From: Rhizobium sp. BK399
GTDB taxonomy: Bacteria; Pseudomonadota; Alphaproteobacteria; Rhizobiales; Rhizobiaceae
NCBI RefSeq assembly: GCF_014194695.1
Contig: NZ_JACIAH010000001.1
Location: 558,001 to 622,000, forward strand
DNA length: 64,000 nt
Direction: 5' to 3'
Position 1 is the stretch's first letter, and each line of letters begins with the position of its first letter. A program made the translations under genes and the position numbers. Under the pieces are notes generated by a model that did no database searches, had not been told where the DNA came from, and saw only the letters and a program-made list of their open reading frames with translations. Positions 16,652 to 24,712 of the stretch are shown here, piece by piece.

Positions 16652-17074
16652 TCAGGCAACGGTAACCGGAACTTCGGTCGACGTGCGCATCGCGTGGCTA
16701 TAGGGGCACACGATATGGGCCGCAGCAGCCAGCTTCTCAGCGGTCGGCTTGTCGAGGCCAGGTATGCTGACCGTCAGGGCGACTTCGATGCCGAAGCCGG
16801 TGCCATCCTCGCGCGGGCCGATGCCGACCTTGGCGCTGACCGTGGTGTCTTCCGGAATCTTGACGTTTTCCTTGCCGGCGACAAATTTCAAAGCGCCGAG
16901 GAAGCAGGCCGAATAGCCCGCAGCAAACAGCTGCTCAGGGTTGGTGCCGGTCGCGCCGTCGCCGCCGAGTTCCTTCGGAACGGTCAGCGTCACATCGAGG
17001 ACGCCGTTGTCGGAAACGGCGCGGCCTGCGCGGCCACCGGTGGCGGAAGCCTTGGTCGTGTAGAGGATGGGCAT
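16652..17074 (-). CDS. ohr: Organic hydroperoxide resistance protein Ohr
   Basis: The product is 140 residues, the normal Ohr/OsmC length. Ohr is a cytoplasmic thiol peroxidase that reduces organic and lipid hydroperoxides using two cysteines. Both are present: GYSACFLGAL (about residue 60) and HIVCPYSHAM (about 125). The Ohr subfamily opening MPILYTTKASATGGR is clear. The ATG at 17074 follows AAAGGAGA. It is divergent from ohrR. Confidence 0.95.
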   Translation of the reverse strand: MPILYTTKASATGGRAGRAVSDNGVLDVTLTVPKELGGDGATGTNPEQLFAAGYSACFLGALKFVAGKENVKIPEDTTVSAKVGIGPREDGTGFGIEVALTVSIPGLDKPTAEKLAAAAHIVCPYSHAMRTSTEVPVTVA

Positions 17075-17115
17075 GTCAGTCTCCTTTGCGTTGGGGTTGG
17101 ATTTTGTATATCGCG

Positions 17116-17152
17116 CAATTAAATTGTACGCAAGTGAATTTTGCAAATTGCA
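17116..17152. promoter_or_regulatory. OhrR operator pair in the ohr-ohrR divergent promoter
   Basis: CAATTAAATTG (17116-17126) and TGCAAATTGCA (17142-17152) are perfect odd-centred palindromes with centres 26 bp apart, in the 123-bp gap between ohr and ohrR. AT-rich palindromes of the form CAATT-AATTG resemble known OhrR boxes. One probably governs ohr and the other ohrR, or both bind cooperatively. Confidence 0.6.
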
Positions 17153-17197
17153 TTTAGAATTCGAAAAGAGGAGAATTGCCCCTTGGAAAGGAAGACG

Positions 17198-17665
17198 ATG
17201 AAAGCGCATCTGGCAAAGACGATGGAAATTCCGGAAGAGGAAAAGCGGCTGGAGAACCAGCTTTGTTTTGCGGTGTACTCGACAGCCCACGCCTTCACCC
17301 GCGCCTACAAGCCGATTCTCGACAAGGTCGGCCTCACCTACCCGCAATATCTCGTCATGCTGGCGCTGTGGGAAAAATCCGAGCAGGCGGTCAAGGCGAT
17401 CGGCGAACAGCTCGATCTCGATTCGGGCACATTGTCGCCGTTGCTCAAACGGCTCGAACAAAATGGCCTGATCAAACGCACCCGAGATTCCCGCGACGAA
17501 CGCCAGGTCATCGTTTCACTGACCGACAAAGGTCTGGCGATGCGGAGCGAGATCGACACGATCATGACCGCGATCGGCCAGGCGGCGGGCTGCACACTCG
17601 AAGAAATGAAGACGATCCGGGGCCTGTTGCGAGGCCTGCGCTCAAACCTTACGGCCGCGGTATAG
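17198..17665 (+). CDS. ohrR: OhrR, MarR-type organic peroxide sensor
   Basis: The product is 155 residues. OhrR represses ohr until its reactive cysteine is oxidised by organic hydroperoxide. That cysteine is present in the conserved ENQLCFAVYSTAHAFTRAYKP segment (about residue 22), and the winged helix follows (LDSGTLSPLLKRLEQNGLI, DERQVIVSLTDKG). The ATG at 17198 follows GGAAAGGAAG; an upstream in-frame start at 17141 would add residues unlike the family. Confidence 0.93.
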   Translation: MKAHLAKTMEIPEEEKRLENQLCFAVYSTAHAFTRAYKPILDKVGLTYPQYLVMLALWEKSEQAVKAIGEQLDLDSGTLSPLLKRLEQNGLIKRTRDSRDERQVIVSLTDKGLAMRSEIDTIMTAIGQAAGCTLEEMKTIRGLLRGLRSNLTAAV

Positions 17666-17698
17666 CGGTTGCGGCCCGGCAATGGGATCGCCAGCACC

Positions 17699-18523
17699 TT
17701 ACCGATCCCATAGCGCAGCTTGGTCGGCGTGGTTGCGCGGCAGGTCGAATTCTCTTTGGTTTTCGATGACGGCAGCGGCGCGGTTTTGCGGCAGAAGCTC
17801 GCTCTTCAGCCGCTCGACAACCGCCGCTGTTATTTCGTCCTGAACCGCGAAGATCTGCCCGAAATGACGATCGAAGCGGTCCGCCCAGACAATCCCACCG
17901 GTTTGCGCATCGACAAGCTCGGTCGTCAGACGCAATTCATGGCCGCTCACGCGAACACTTCCGCTGAGGACGTAGTGCACACCCAGCGCCCTGACCACAT
18001 CCGGCAGGCGCCCGGCCTTGTCGCGATAGGCGAAGCTCAAACTCTTCGACGTGACAAAGAGAGCGGGAATCTTCGCCAAGGCAGTGATGATGTCTTCGAC
18101 AATGCCGTCGGCGATCCATGTGTGCCGCCCCCCAGGCACCGCGACGGTGAACGGAAGCACCGCGATCGAGAGCCGCCCCGACGGACCAAACGCTGCTGGC
18201 GCCAGCAGAGCCTCGCTGCGCCGCACCAGCTTCTCGTCCAACGCATAGCCGCGGCATGGAACAGTGCGGATGAGCTTTGCTGCGCCCTCACCCAAGGTCC
18301 GGCGGATGTCCGTCACGCACTGGCTGAGCGAGCCGTCCGTGACGGCCACATTGGGCCAGACGGCTGAAACCAATTCATCCTTAGTGACGACGCGTCCCGA
18401 ATTTTCAAGCAGATAAGTCAGCAACGCCAATGATTTGGGGCGCAAACGGACATCCTGCCCGCCCTTGCGCAGCCGGCCCTGTTGCATATCGAGTTGGTGT
18501 CCCGCGAATTCGAACATCGACAT
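17699..18523 (-). CDS. CadC-like winged-helix regulator with TolB-like domain, short form
   Basis: The product is 274 residues. Residues 1-97 form an OmpR/CadC-type winged helix (VRLRPKSLALLTYLLENSGRVVTKDEL; RGYAL near the end). Residues about 115-240 match the TolB-like sensor half of these regulators (SIAVLPF, ADGIVEDIITALAKIP, YVLSGSVR, GGIVWADRFDR, FAVQDEITAAVV). Usual relatives continue with TPR repeats to over 450 residues; this one stops soon after the TolB-like part, so the effector-binding tail is missing. There is no transmembrane helix, so it is probably cytoplasmic. It may be a shortened functional form or a decayed gene; its target is unknown. Confidence 0.75.
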   Translation of the reverse strand: MSMFEFAGHQLDMQQGRLRKGGQDVRLRPKSLALLTYLLENSGRVVTKDELVSAVWPNVAVTDGSLSQCVTDIRRTLGEGAAKLIRTVPCRGYALDEKLVRRSEALLAPAAFGPSGRLSIAVLPFTVAVPGGRHTWIADGIVEDIITALAKIPALFVTSKSLSFAYRDKAGRLPDVVRALGVHYVLSGSVRVSGHELRLTTELVDAQTGGIVWADRFDRHFGQIFAVQDEITAAVVERLKSELLPQNRAAAVIENQREFDLPRNHADQAALWDR

Positions 18524-18710
18524 TGGATGCTCCGAATGTTGGCGCGCAATCTAGCAAACGCTTCCCACCACGACAACGAACCGTATCCAAACGCGACATC
18601 GAAACGAAAGAATTTCAGAGAAATTTCAAAAGCGCTTCAGCGGGACTTCACGACAACCACACGGGTAAATGGGAGGCTTTGCCGGTGCAACTGCAACTTG
18701 GGGGGCCACC

Positions 18711-18977
18711 ATGACGTTCCTGCACCTACATGGCGTGCGCAGTTTTTCGCCGACAGCCGCGTTTTCGGGAACATGGCACGCGCTCGCGCATCTGATCCCG
18801 CATGGGGAACACCATTCGCCAACAGATCACGCTGCGTGCCGGGCGCTGGATCAGCTTGACGACGAGCAGTTGGCCGATATCGGCATCGTCAGACACGACG
18901 AGTTTGCCGGTTGGCATGAGTCCGCGAGAGGCTCCGATCCTGACCCGATCGTGTCCCACAGCTATTCATGGCGTTAA
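18711..18977 (+). CDS. Small DUF1127-like protein
   Basis: The product is 88 residues, unrecognised except for a central ALDQLDDEQLADIGIVRHDE segment that resembles DUF1127 (LxxLdDxxLxDIGlxRxdI), a basic/acidic helical motif common in rhizobial small proteins, some of which bind RNA or influence phosphate and carbon metabolism. The start follows GGGGGG. The remainder of 18524-18710 holds the promoter region of the divergent CadC-like gene. Confidence 0.55.
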   Translation: MTFLHLHGVRSFSPTAAFSGTWHALAHLIPHGEHHSPTDHAACRALDQLDDEQLADIGIVRHDEFAGWHESARGSDPDPIVSHSYSWR

Positions 18978-19004
18978 ATTTCGGCCGGCCAAATATGGGG
19001 CGGA

Positions 19005-19077
19005 GAGACAGCGCTGTCTCCCCCGGGGCGACGCTATTCCCGTGGAAAGATGCTGTCTCCCAGTGAAGGGAGACAGC
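19005..19077. terminator. Two hairpins sharing GCTGTCTC after the L,D-transpeptidase gene
   Basis: GAGACAGCGCTGTCTC (19005-19020) is a perfect 16-bp palindrome. GCTGTCTCCC (19052-19061) and GGGAGACAGC (19068-19077) form a 10-bp stem with loop AGTGAA. All four arms carry the same or complementary octamer, so alternative pairings are possible. The stronger hairpin lies 15 bp past the stop of the minus-strand L,D-transpeptidase gene, a likely 3' end. The adjacent DUF1127-like gene ends at 18977 from the other side. Confidence 0.5.
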
Positions 19078-19091
19078 GAAACGCAAATCGA

Positions 19092-19811
19092 TCACTGCAG
19101 AACGACGACCGGCGCCTTGTTCGGCACACGGTCATAGAGGTCGATGATGTCCTGGTTCAGCAGGCGCACGCAGCCTGACGACACTGCCTTGCCGATCGAA
19201 CGCCAATCCGGATTGCCGTGCAGCCGGTAGAGCGTATCTTCGCCATTCGAGAAAATGTAGAGCGCACGTGCGCCGAGTGGGTTCTTCAGACCCGGCTCCA
19301 TGCCGCCGTTTTCGATCGAATACTTGGCGAGTTCGGGCTGGCGCGCGACCATCTCGTTCGGCGGCTTCCAGCGCGGCCACCTTTGACGCCATTGGATAAC
19401 GCCGGAGCCCTGCCAAGCGAAGCCTTCGCGGCCGATACCAACGCCGTAGCGCATCGCCGTGCCGCCGGGCTGGACGAGATAGAGGAAACGCGAGGGCGTA
19501 TCGACGACGATCGTGCCGGGCGCCTGGCCGGTCGGATCGACGACCTGCTGACGATAGAAGCGCGGATCGATCTGCTGATACGGCACTGCGGGAATGAGGA
19601 AGCCACCATCCTCGATCGGGCCGTACATGACCGCCAATTCGGCGTCACCCGGCGTCTGCGGCGCCTGGACTGGACTGCGCATGACGACCGGCTGAGCCGT
19701 GGAATAAGGCGGCGGTCCAGCCGTGGATGCACACCCGGTCAGCGCCGAAGCTGCGGTCATTGCCGAAAAGGAAAGGAAGCTGCGGCGGGAAAGGGGTTTT
19801 TCGAAGCTCAT
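19092..19811 (-). CDS. L,D-transpeptidase (YkuD) lipoprotein, copy 1
   Basis: The product is 239 residues. The N-terminus combines a twin-arginine-like SRRSFLSF and a lipobox (ALTGC, Cys about 27), so it is probably a Tat-exported lipoprotein. The YkuD domain spans about 95-235, starting at GTIVVDTPSRFLYLV and ending in the catalytic HGNPDWRSIGKAVSSGCVR with the active cysteine. These enzymes make 3-3 peptidoglycan crosslinks or attach proteins to the wall. It is a paralogue of the next minus-strand gene (upstream). Confidence 0.92.
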   Translation of the reverse strand: MSFEKPLSRRSFLSFSAMTAASALTGCASTAGPPPYSTAQPVVMRSPVQAPQTPGDAELAVMYGPIEDGGFLIPAVPYQQIDPRFYRQQVVDPTGQAPGTIVVDTPSRFLYLVQPGGTAMRYGVGIGREGFAWQGSGVIQWRQRWPRWKPPNEMVARQPELAKYSIENGGMEPGLKNPLGARALYIFSNGEDTLYRLHGNPDWRSIGKAVSSGCVRLLNQDIIDLYDRVPNKAPVVVLQ

Positions 19812-19978
19812 ACGCGGGTCTGGTTTCCTGTTGCGCTGGAAGGACGAACGCCCTTCGCGGAAGGTGGCTCAACGCCGGTGACAAGACAAGAAATCTATCG
19901 CCATACGTTAAATAAACCACCACCTCACGAAGTCGTGTCCGCCTACCGCGCGACGATATCACCAGTGCTGTTGCGCGA

Positions 19979-20815
19979 CTACATCACGACGATTTCGGTC
20001 TTTGCCGGAACGCGGTCATAAAGGTCGACCACATCCTGATTCAGCATGCGGACGCAGCCCGACGATGTGGACTTTCCGACCGACTGCCAGTCCGGCGTTC
20101 CGTGGATGCGGTAGAGCGTATCCTGCCCGTCCTTGAAGATATAAAGCGCACGCGCGCCGAGCGGGTTTCCGAGGCCGGGATTCATGCCGCCGTTTTCCGC
20201 GGAGAAGGCCCGAACATCCGGCTGGCGCGCGACCATTTCGTCGGGCGGCGTCCAGCGCGGCCACTTCTGCTTCCACTGAATGACGCCGCGGCCAGACCAT
20301 GCATAGCCTTCACGGCCGATGCCGACACCGTAGCGCATTGCCTTGCCGCCCGGTTCAATGAAGTAGAGGTGCTTGGTCTTCGTATCGACGACGATCGTAC
20401 CGGGCTTTTCGTTGCTCGGATAATCGACCTCCTGCCGCAGATATTGCGGGTCGATGCGGCTGACCGGTATGGCCGGCAAAGTGAAATCCGTGTCGCGGAC
20501 CTGGCCGTACATGGCGCTGTTCACCGGATTGGTGACCGGCAGGCCGTAGGTCCGGCTAAAGTTCGCGCCCGGAATACCATAGGTCTGGTTATAGATCGTC
20601 GGCGGCACACCCGGCCGCTGCGGGACCGGCGTATCGATCGGCTTGACCCGCATGGGATCGACACCGGGCGGGTTATAGAAGACGGGCGATGTTTCCTGCA
20701 CGAAGCGGGCGGGATCGGTGGCACCGGTATCCGGGATGAGGATATTGCAGCCGCTCAGGCAAAGAGCAGCGGCCGCAAGCCCGGCAAATGGCGACACCCG
20801 GCTGAGAACAGTCAT
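19979..20815 (-). CDS. L,D-transpeptidase (YkuD) lipoprotein, copy 2
   Basis: The product is 278 residues. It has a Sec lipoprotein signal (LAAAALCLSGC, Cys about 23), a proline-rich linker of about 100 residues, then a YkuD domain from GTIVVDTKTKHLYFIE to the catalytic HGTPDWQSVGKSTSSGCVR. It is strongly similar to copy 1 through the catalytic domain, including IGREGxAW and QWxQxWPRWxPP, but has a different signal type and a longer linker. The ribosome binding site is GAGGG. The 167-bp gap between the copies allows a separate promoter for copy 1. Confidence 0.92.
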   Translation of the reverse strand: MTVLSRVSPFAGLAAAALCLSGCNILIPDTGATDPARFVQETSPVFYNPPGVDPMRVKPIDTPVPQRPGVPPTIYNQTYGIPGANFSRTYGLPVTNPVNSAMYGQVRDTDFTLPAIPVSRIDPQYLRQEVDYPSNEKPGTIVVDTKTKHLYFIEPGGKAMRYGVGIGREGYAWSGRGVIQWKQKWPRWTPPDEMVARQPDVRAFSAENGGMNPGLGNPLGARALYIFKDGQDTLYRIHGTPDWQSVGKSTSSGCVRMLNQDVVDLYDRVPAKTEIVVM

Positions 20816-20929
20816 AAAACACCCTCATCGACAACAGCGAGACGTATAGCTGCGGCAAGGATGGCACTTGCGGCTGGCGCGAGGCTGGTCACCGAGCCAG
20901 CCTAATATTTACCGGACGCCGGACCGCGA

Positions 20930-21853
20930 TCAGGCCGCGACGCCGTGGAAGAACTTTATGCTCTGCTCGATCTCCGCCGGCAGCGCCGAGGTGTGGTTGC
21001 CGGTCACCGTATCCGTTTCGATGCGGACTCCGCCTGAGCGTGCGCGGCTTGCAAGCAGCCCGGCGCGGTCGTTGAAATGCGCCTCTTCGGTGCCGTGGAC
21101 GACGCGGACGGGGCATTTGAAGCTCTTGGCATAGCAGAGCGCGCTACGGACCTCGAATTCGTGGGCATTGCTGTCGTCGAAACGAATGTCCTGCGGGTAG
21201 CGATTGAAGAAACGGAATGCGTCCGGATTGCCTGATATCGGCGCTGCAGCGCGGAACTTGTGGGTGCTCATTGCCGCCAGCATCGTCAGCGTACCACCGA
21301 TGCTGTGGCCGGCGACGAACAGGCGGTCGCCATCGACGCCCGGAAGATGCTGCAGCCGGTCGGCGGCCGAAAGTACATCGTCGACCTCGTCGTAAAAGCC
21401 CGAGAAGTTGCCCATCTGGCCGTTCTCGCCGCGCAAAGACGGCATCATGACCACGAAGCCAGCGTCGACATAGGCCTTGAGCAGAACCCAGTGGCCAAGC
21501 CCCATGGCGTTTCCGCCGTGCAAAAACAGAACGCCCGGCTTCGGCTTGCTGCCACGCTTGTACTTGGAAACCCAGGCGACCAGCTCCAATTCGCCGCCGT
21601 AACCCGAGCGATAAAAAATCTTGTCCCCTTCCGGCGGAGCGTCGAGCGGTTCATACTTGTCGGGAGCCGGTCCCTTCTGCAGGAGCCTGGTATGGAAGCG
21701 CTTGCGGGCCTTGGCATAATCGTGATCGATCAGCCGCGGCACCTCCGGAACCTCGAATGCGCTTGCCATGCGCGGGAGCAGGAGGGCCCCGGCCAGGCCT
21801 GCAAGAACCGTGCGGCGCTGGCGGAGAAAAGAATTACCTTCGTCTGACGTCAT
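20930..21853 (-). CDS. Exported alpha/beta hydrolase (dienelactone hydrolase-like)
   Basis: The product is 308 residues. A signal region with LRQRRTVLAGLAGALLLPRMASA suggests export, possibly Tat. The hydrolase core shows the oxyanion HGGNAMG (about 125), the nucleophile elbow GHSIGG (about 190), and a C-terminal His in GNHTSALP. The substrate cannot be read. I chose the ATG at 21853; an earlier in-frame start at 21892 would precede the signal peptide by 13 residues. Confidence 0.82.
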   Translation of the reverse strand: MTSDEGNSFLRQRRTVLAGLAGALLLPRMASAFEVPEVPRLIDHDYAKARKRFHTRLLQKGPAPDKYEPLDAPPEGDKIFYRSGYGGELELVAWVSKYKRGSKPKPGVLFLHGGNAMGLGHWVLLKAYVDAGFVVMMPSLRGENGQMGNFSGFYDEVDDVLSAADRLQHLPGVDGDRLFVAGHSIGGTLTMLAAMSTHKFRAAAPISGNPDAFRFFNRYPQDIRFDDSNAHEFEVRSALCYAKSFKCPVRVVHGTEEAHFNDRAGLLASRARSGGVRIETDTVTGNHTSALPAEIEQSIKFFHGVAA

Positions 21854-21963
21854 TTCACACTTCCATGGTACCCGGCGATTCGAGAATTGCACCGGAAGCG
21901 TGCGGCCGCCAACACACGTTGTGTTGAAAACGGTGGCCCTGCGGCGTTTTGCGCCAGAAAAAC

Positions 21964-23592
21964 CTACCGTTCTCCCTTCGCATCGATCATGGCGACCAGC
22001 GTCTGGAGGCGATCCGCCTCATAGGACGGTTTGTCGGGGCGCAGCCGGGAAATCCGCGGAAAGCGCATCGCCACCCCCGACTTGTGGCGGGTGGAGCGAT
22101 TGATGCCTTCGAAGGCGACTTCCACGACGAAGCCGAAATCCCTGTCCGCCCTGACGGCGCGCACCGGACCGAAGCGCTCGGTCGTGTTGTTGCGCACGAA
22201 CTTGTCCAGCAGTTCCAGCTCGGCATCGGTGAAGCCGAAATAGGCCTTGCCGACTGGCACCAGCTGTTCTCCCTCCGGCGTCTCGGTCCAGACGCCGAAG
22301 GTGAAATCCGAATAATAGCTCGAGCGCTTGCCGTGGCCGCGCTGCGCATACATCAGCACGGCATCGACATTGTAGGGATTGCGCTTCCATTTGAACCACG
22401 GTCCCTTCAACCGCCCGGCCTGATAGACGCTGTCGCGCCGCTTGATCATCACCCCTTCGATGACAGGATCCGGCGGTGACGACCGCAAGCCATCCAATTC
22501 GTCCCACGAAGAGAACTCGACCAGCGGGGAGAGATCGAAGCGGTCGTGTGGGGCTCGGTCGATGACCTCCGCAAGACGCGCACGGCGATCGACATAGGAT
22601 TGGCCGCGCACGTCCTCCTCCCGATCGAACAAGAGATCGTAGGCACGGATGAAGGCCGGATATTCGTCGAGCATCTTCGTCGTCACCGTCTTGCGGTTTA
22701 GCCGCTGCTGCAGATCGGAGAAGGTGCGCGTCGGACTGTTCGAACGGGTGGTCCCACCAACTAGCAGCTCGCCGTCCATCACACCGTCAAAGCTGATCGA
22801 TTCGACGATATCCGGGAACGCGCCCGATATATCGTCGCCGGAACGCGAATAGATCTTGCGCGTATCGCCGGAGCGCGACAGCTGCACGCGAATGCCGTCC
22901 CACTTCCACTCGGCGGCATAGTCGGCGGGATCGAGCTGATCGAGATCCCCCTCCTCGACCGGATTGGCGAGCATCACGGAATGGAAGATTGCCGGCGTTG
23001 CCAGCACCGGCTTGTCGCCATGCCCTTCCAGCCAGCGAAACAACGGCTCGTAGGGCGGCTGCAGGCCATGCCACAGCGTCTCGATTTCGGTCACGTCTTG
23101 GCCGCCCATGTCGGCAAGCGCCTGTTTCGCCAATCGCGAGGACACACCGATGCGAAGCGCCCCGGTCGCGAGCTTGATGAAGGCGAAGCGCCCTGACGTG
23201 TCCAGCTGATCGAGCAGGTCGCGCACGAAACTGCGGACTTCGGTGCGCCCGAGCGCGTTCATTTGCCTGACGACATCTCCAAGTCGCGGCTGGGCAAGTG
23301 CCGACCGCTCGATGTCCTTCTCGGCGTCCCAGACGAGCGAGATCGTTTCCGCGAGGTCGCCGACATAATCGTAGGAATAGCGGAAGAGCACCTCGTCCAT
23401 CCGCTCCAGCACCAGCTCGCGCAGCATGGCCGGCTTCACGTTGCGCACTTCAAGGGTGCCGGCGATGGCGGCAAGGCCGTAGCCGCGATCCGGATCCGGG
23501 GTGTTTCGGAAGTAGTCGGAGAGCAGTTTCAGCTTGCCGTTACGGCTGGGGGTGAGCACGAGGCGGTCAAGCAGATCGGCGAACGCTTTCAT
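21964..23592 (-). CDS. ATP-dependent DNA ligase (ligase-exonuclease cluster type)
   Basis: The product is 542 residues. The N-terminal ligase domain is about 1-190. The nucleotidyltransferase follows with motif I EWKWDGIRVQ (catalytic Lys about 237), motif III FDGVMDGELLV, motif IV IEGVMIKRRDS and motif V PWFKWKR, then an OB fold. It belongs to the bacterial ligase group found beside an MBL-fold exonuclease. Its ATG overlaps the exonuclease stop (TGATG), so the two are translationally coupled. An earlier TTG is possible but less likely. A role in DNA repair end-joining is inferred from the family. Confidence 0.9.
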   Translation of the reverse strand: MKAFADLLDRLVLTPSRNGKLKLLSDYFRNTPDPDRGYGLAAIAGTLEVRNVKPAMLRELVLERMDEVLFRYSYDYVGDLAETISLVWDAEKDIERSALAQPRLGDVVRQMNALGRTEVRSFVRDLLDQLDTSGRFAFIKLATGALRIGVSSRLAKQALADMGGQDVTEIETLWHGLQPPYEPLFRWLEGHGDKPVLATPAIFHSVMLANPVEEGDLDQLDPADYAAEWKWDGIRVQLSRSGDTRKIYSRSGDDISGAFPDIVESISFDGVMDGELLVGGTTRSNSPTRTFSDLQQRLNRKTVTTKMLDEYPAFIRAYDLLFDREEDVRGQSYVDRRARLAEVIDRAPHDRFDLSPLVEFSSWDELDGLRSSPPDPVIEGVMIKRRDSVYQAGRLKGPWFKWKRNPYNVDAVLMYAQRGHGKRSSYYSDFTFGVWTETPEGEQLVPVGKAYFGFTDAELELLDKFVRNNTTERFGPVRAVRADRDFGFVVEVAFEGINRSTRHKSGVAMRFPRISRLRPDKPSYEADRLQTLVAMIDAKGER

Positions 23593-24602
23593 CAATCAGC
23601 CTCGTCTTCGTAGCCGACGAGGTGGAGCGGTCGGGCCTTGATGCCCTGCAACTGGCACCAGCGAACCAGCGCCTCTTCGCGGCCATGCGTCACCCACACT
23701 TCCTCGGGCCGCAGGTCGCTGATCGTCTCGGTCAGCTCCGGCCAGTCGCAATGATCGGAGATGACCAGTGGCAGTTCGACGCCCTGCTGCTTGGCGCGCT
23801 GCCGCACCATCATCCAGCCCGACGCAAATGCCGGCAAAGGCTCATTGAAGCGTCGCGCCCAACGGTCGGCAAAGGCGGAGGACGGGCCGACGACAATGGC
23901 TCCCTTGAAGGCAGACTTGTCGCGGCTCTCAATGGTCGCCGGGCGCAGCTCACCAAGCTCGATGCCCTGCTCCATGTAGTAGTCGCAGAGCCTTTCCATC
24001 GCGCCGTGGATATAGATCGGCTGGTCGTAGCCGGTATCGCGCAGCAGGCGGATGACGCGCTGCGCCTTGCCGAGTGCATAGGCGCCGATCAGATGCGTCC
24101 GCTCCGGAAATTGCCGCAGCGAGGCGTACAGTTTGCCCATTTCATCGACGGGATCGGGATGATGGAAAACCGGCAGTCCGAAGGTCGCCTCGGTGATGAA
24201 GACATCGCAGGGGACCGGCACGTAGGCAGCGCAGGTGGGGTCCGCCCGCCGCTTGTAGTCGCCCGAGACGACAATGCGGGTGCCGTTCTTCTCGATGGCG
24301 ATCTGGGCCGAGCCGAGCACATGCCCGGCCGGATGAAAGCTGACCTTCACGCCGTTGATCAGGATCTCCTCGCCGAAGGCCGCAGCCTGCTCGCTTGCGC
24401 AAAAGCCGTCGCCATAGCGGATCTGCATGATGTCGAGCGTCTGGCGTGTCGCCAGTACGTTTACGTGGCCGGGCCGCGCGTGATCGGAATGGCCGTGGGT
24501 GATCAGGGCTCGCTCGACCGGCCGCACGGGATCCACATAGAATCCTCCCTCGGGACAATAGAGCCCTTCGGGGGCGGGATAGAGCAAGGCATCAGATCTC
24601 AT
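23592..24602 (-). CDS. Ligase-associated MBL-fold DNA exonuclease
   Basis: The product is 336 residues, matching the ligase-associated exonuclease family (SNM1/beta-CASP-like). The metal site THGHSDHARPGH (about 38-49) is intact. Further motifs are HPAGHVLGSAQI, VVSGDYKRR and a C-terminal SDHCDWPEL. The start was taken at ATG 24602. It is first of two coupled genes with the DNA ligase and probably trims ends before ligation. Confidence 0.9.
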   Translation of the reverse strand: MRSDALLYPAPEGLYCPEGGFYVDPVRPVERALITHGHSDHARPGHVNVLATRQTLDIMQIRYGDGFCASEQAAAFGEEILINGVKVSFHPAGHVLGSAQIAIEKNGTRIVVSGDYKRRADPTCAAYVPVPCDVFITEATFGLPVFHHPDPVDEMGKLYASLRQFPERTHLIGAYALGKAQRVIRLLRDTGYDQPIYIHGAMERLCDYYMEQGIELGELRPATIESRDKSAFKGAIVVGPSSAFADRWARRFNEPLPAFASGWMMVRQRAKQQGVELPLVISDHCDWPELTETISDLRPEEVWVTHGREEALVRWCQLQGIKARPLHLVGYEDEAD

Positions 24603-24712
24603 GCCTGCAAAGATAGCGGGAAAGAACGGAAGGGCCAGTGGGCGACAGGAAGATGCGGATCCGTACCAAAATGAAACAGGCGCGCTGGCACGTTTCCTGC
24701 AGCACGGCGGAA

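Noticed and set aside
16652..17461. A longer ohr starting at 17461
   Set aside because: This would read through the operator region and antisense of ohrR; the strong ribosome binding site and the standard Ohr N-terminus place the start at 17074.
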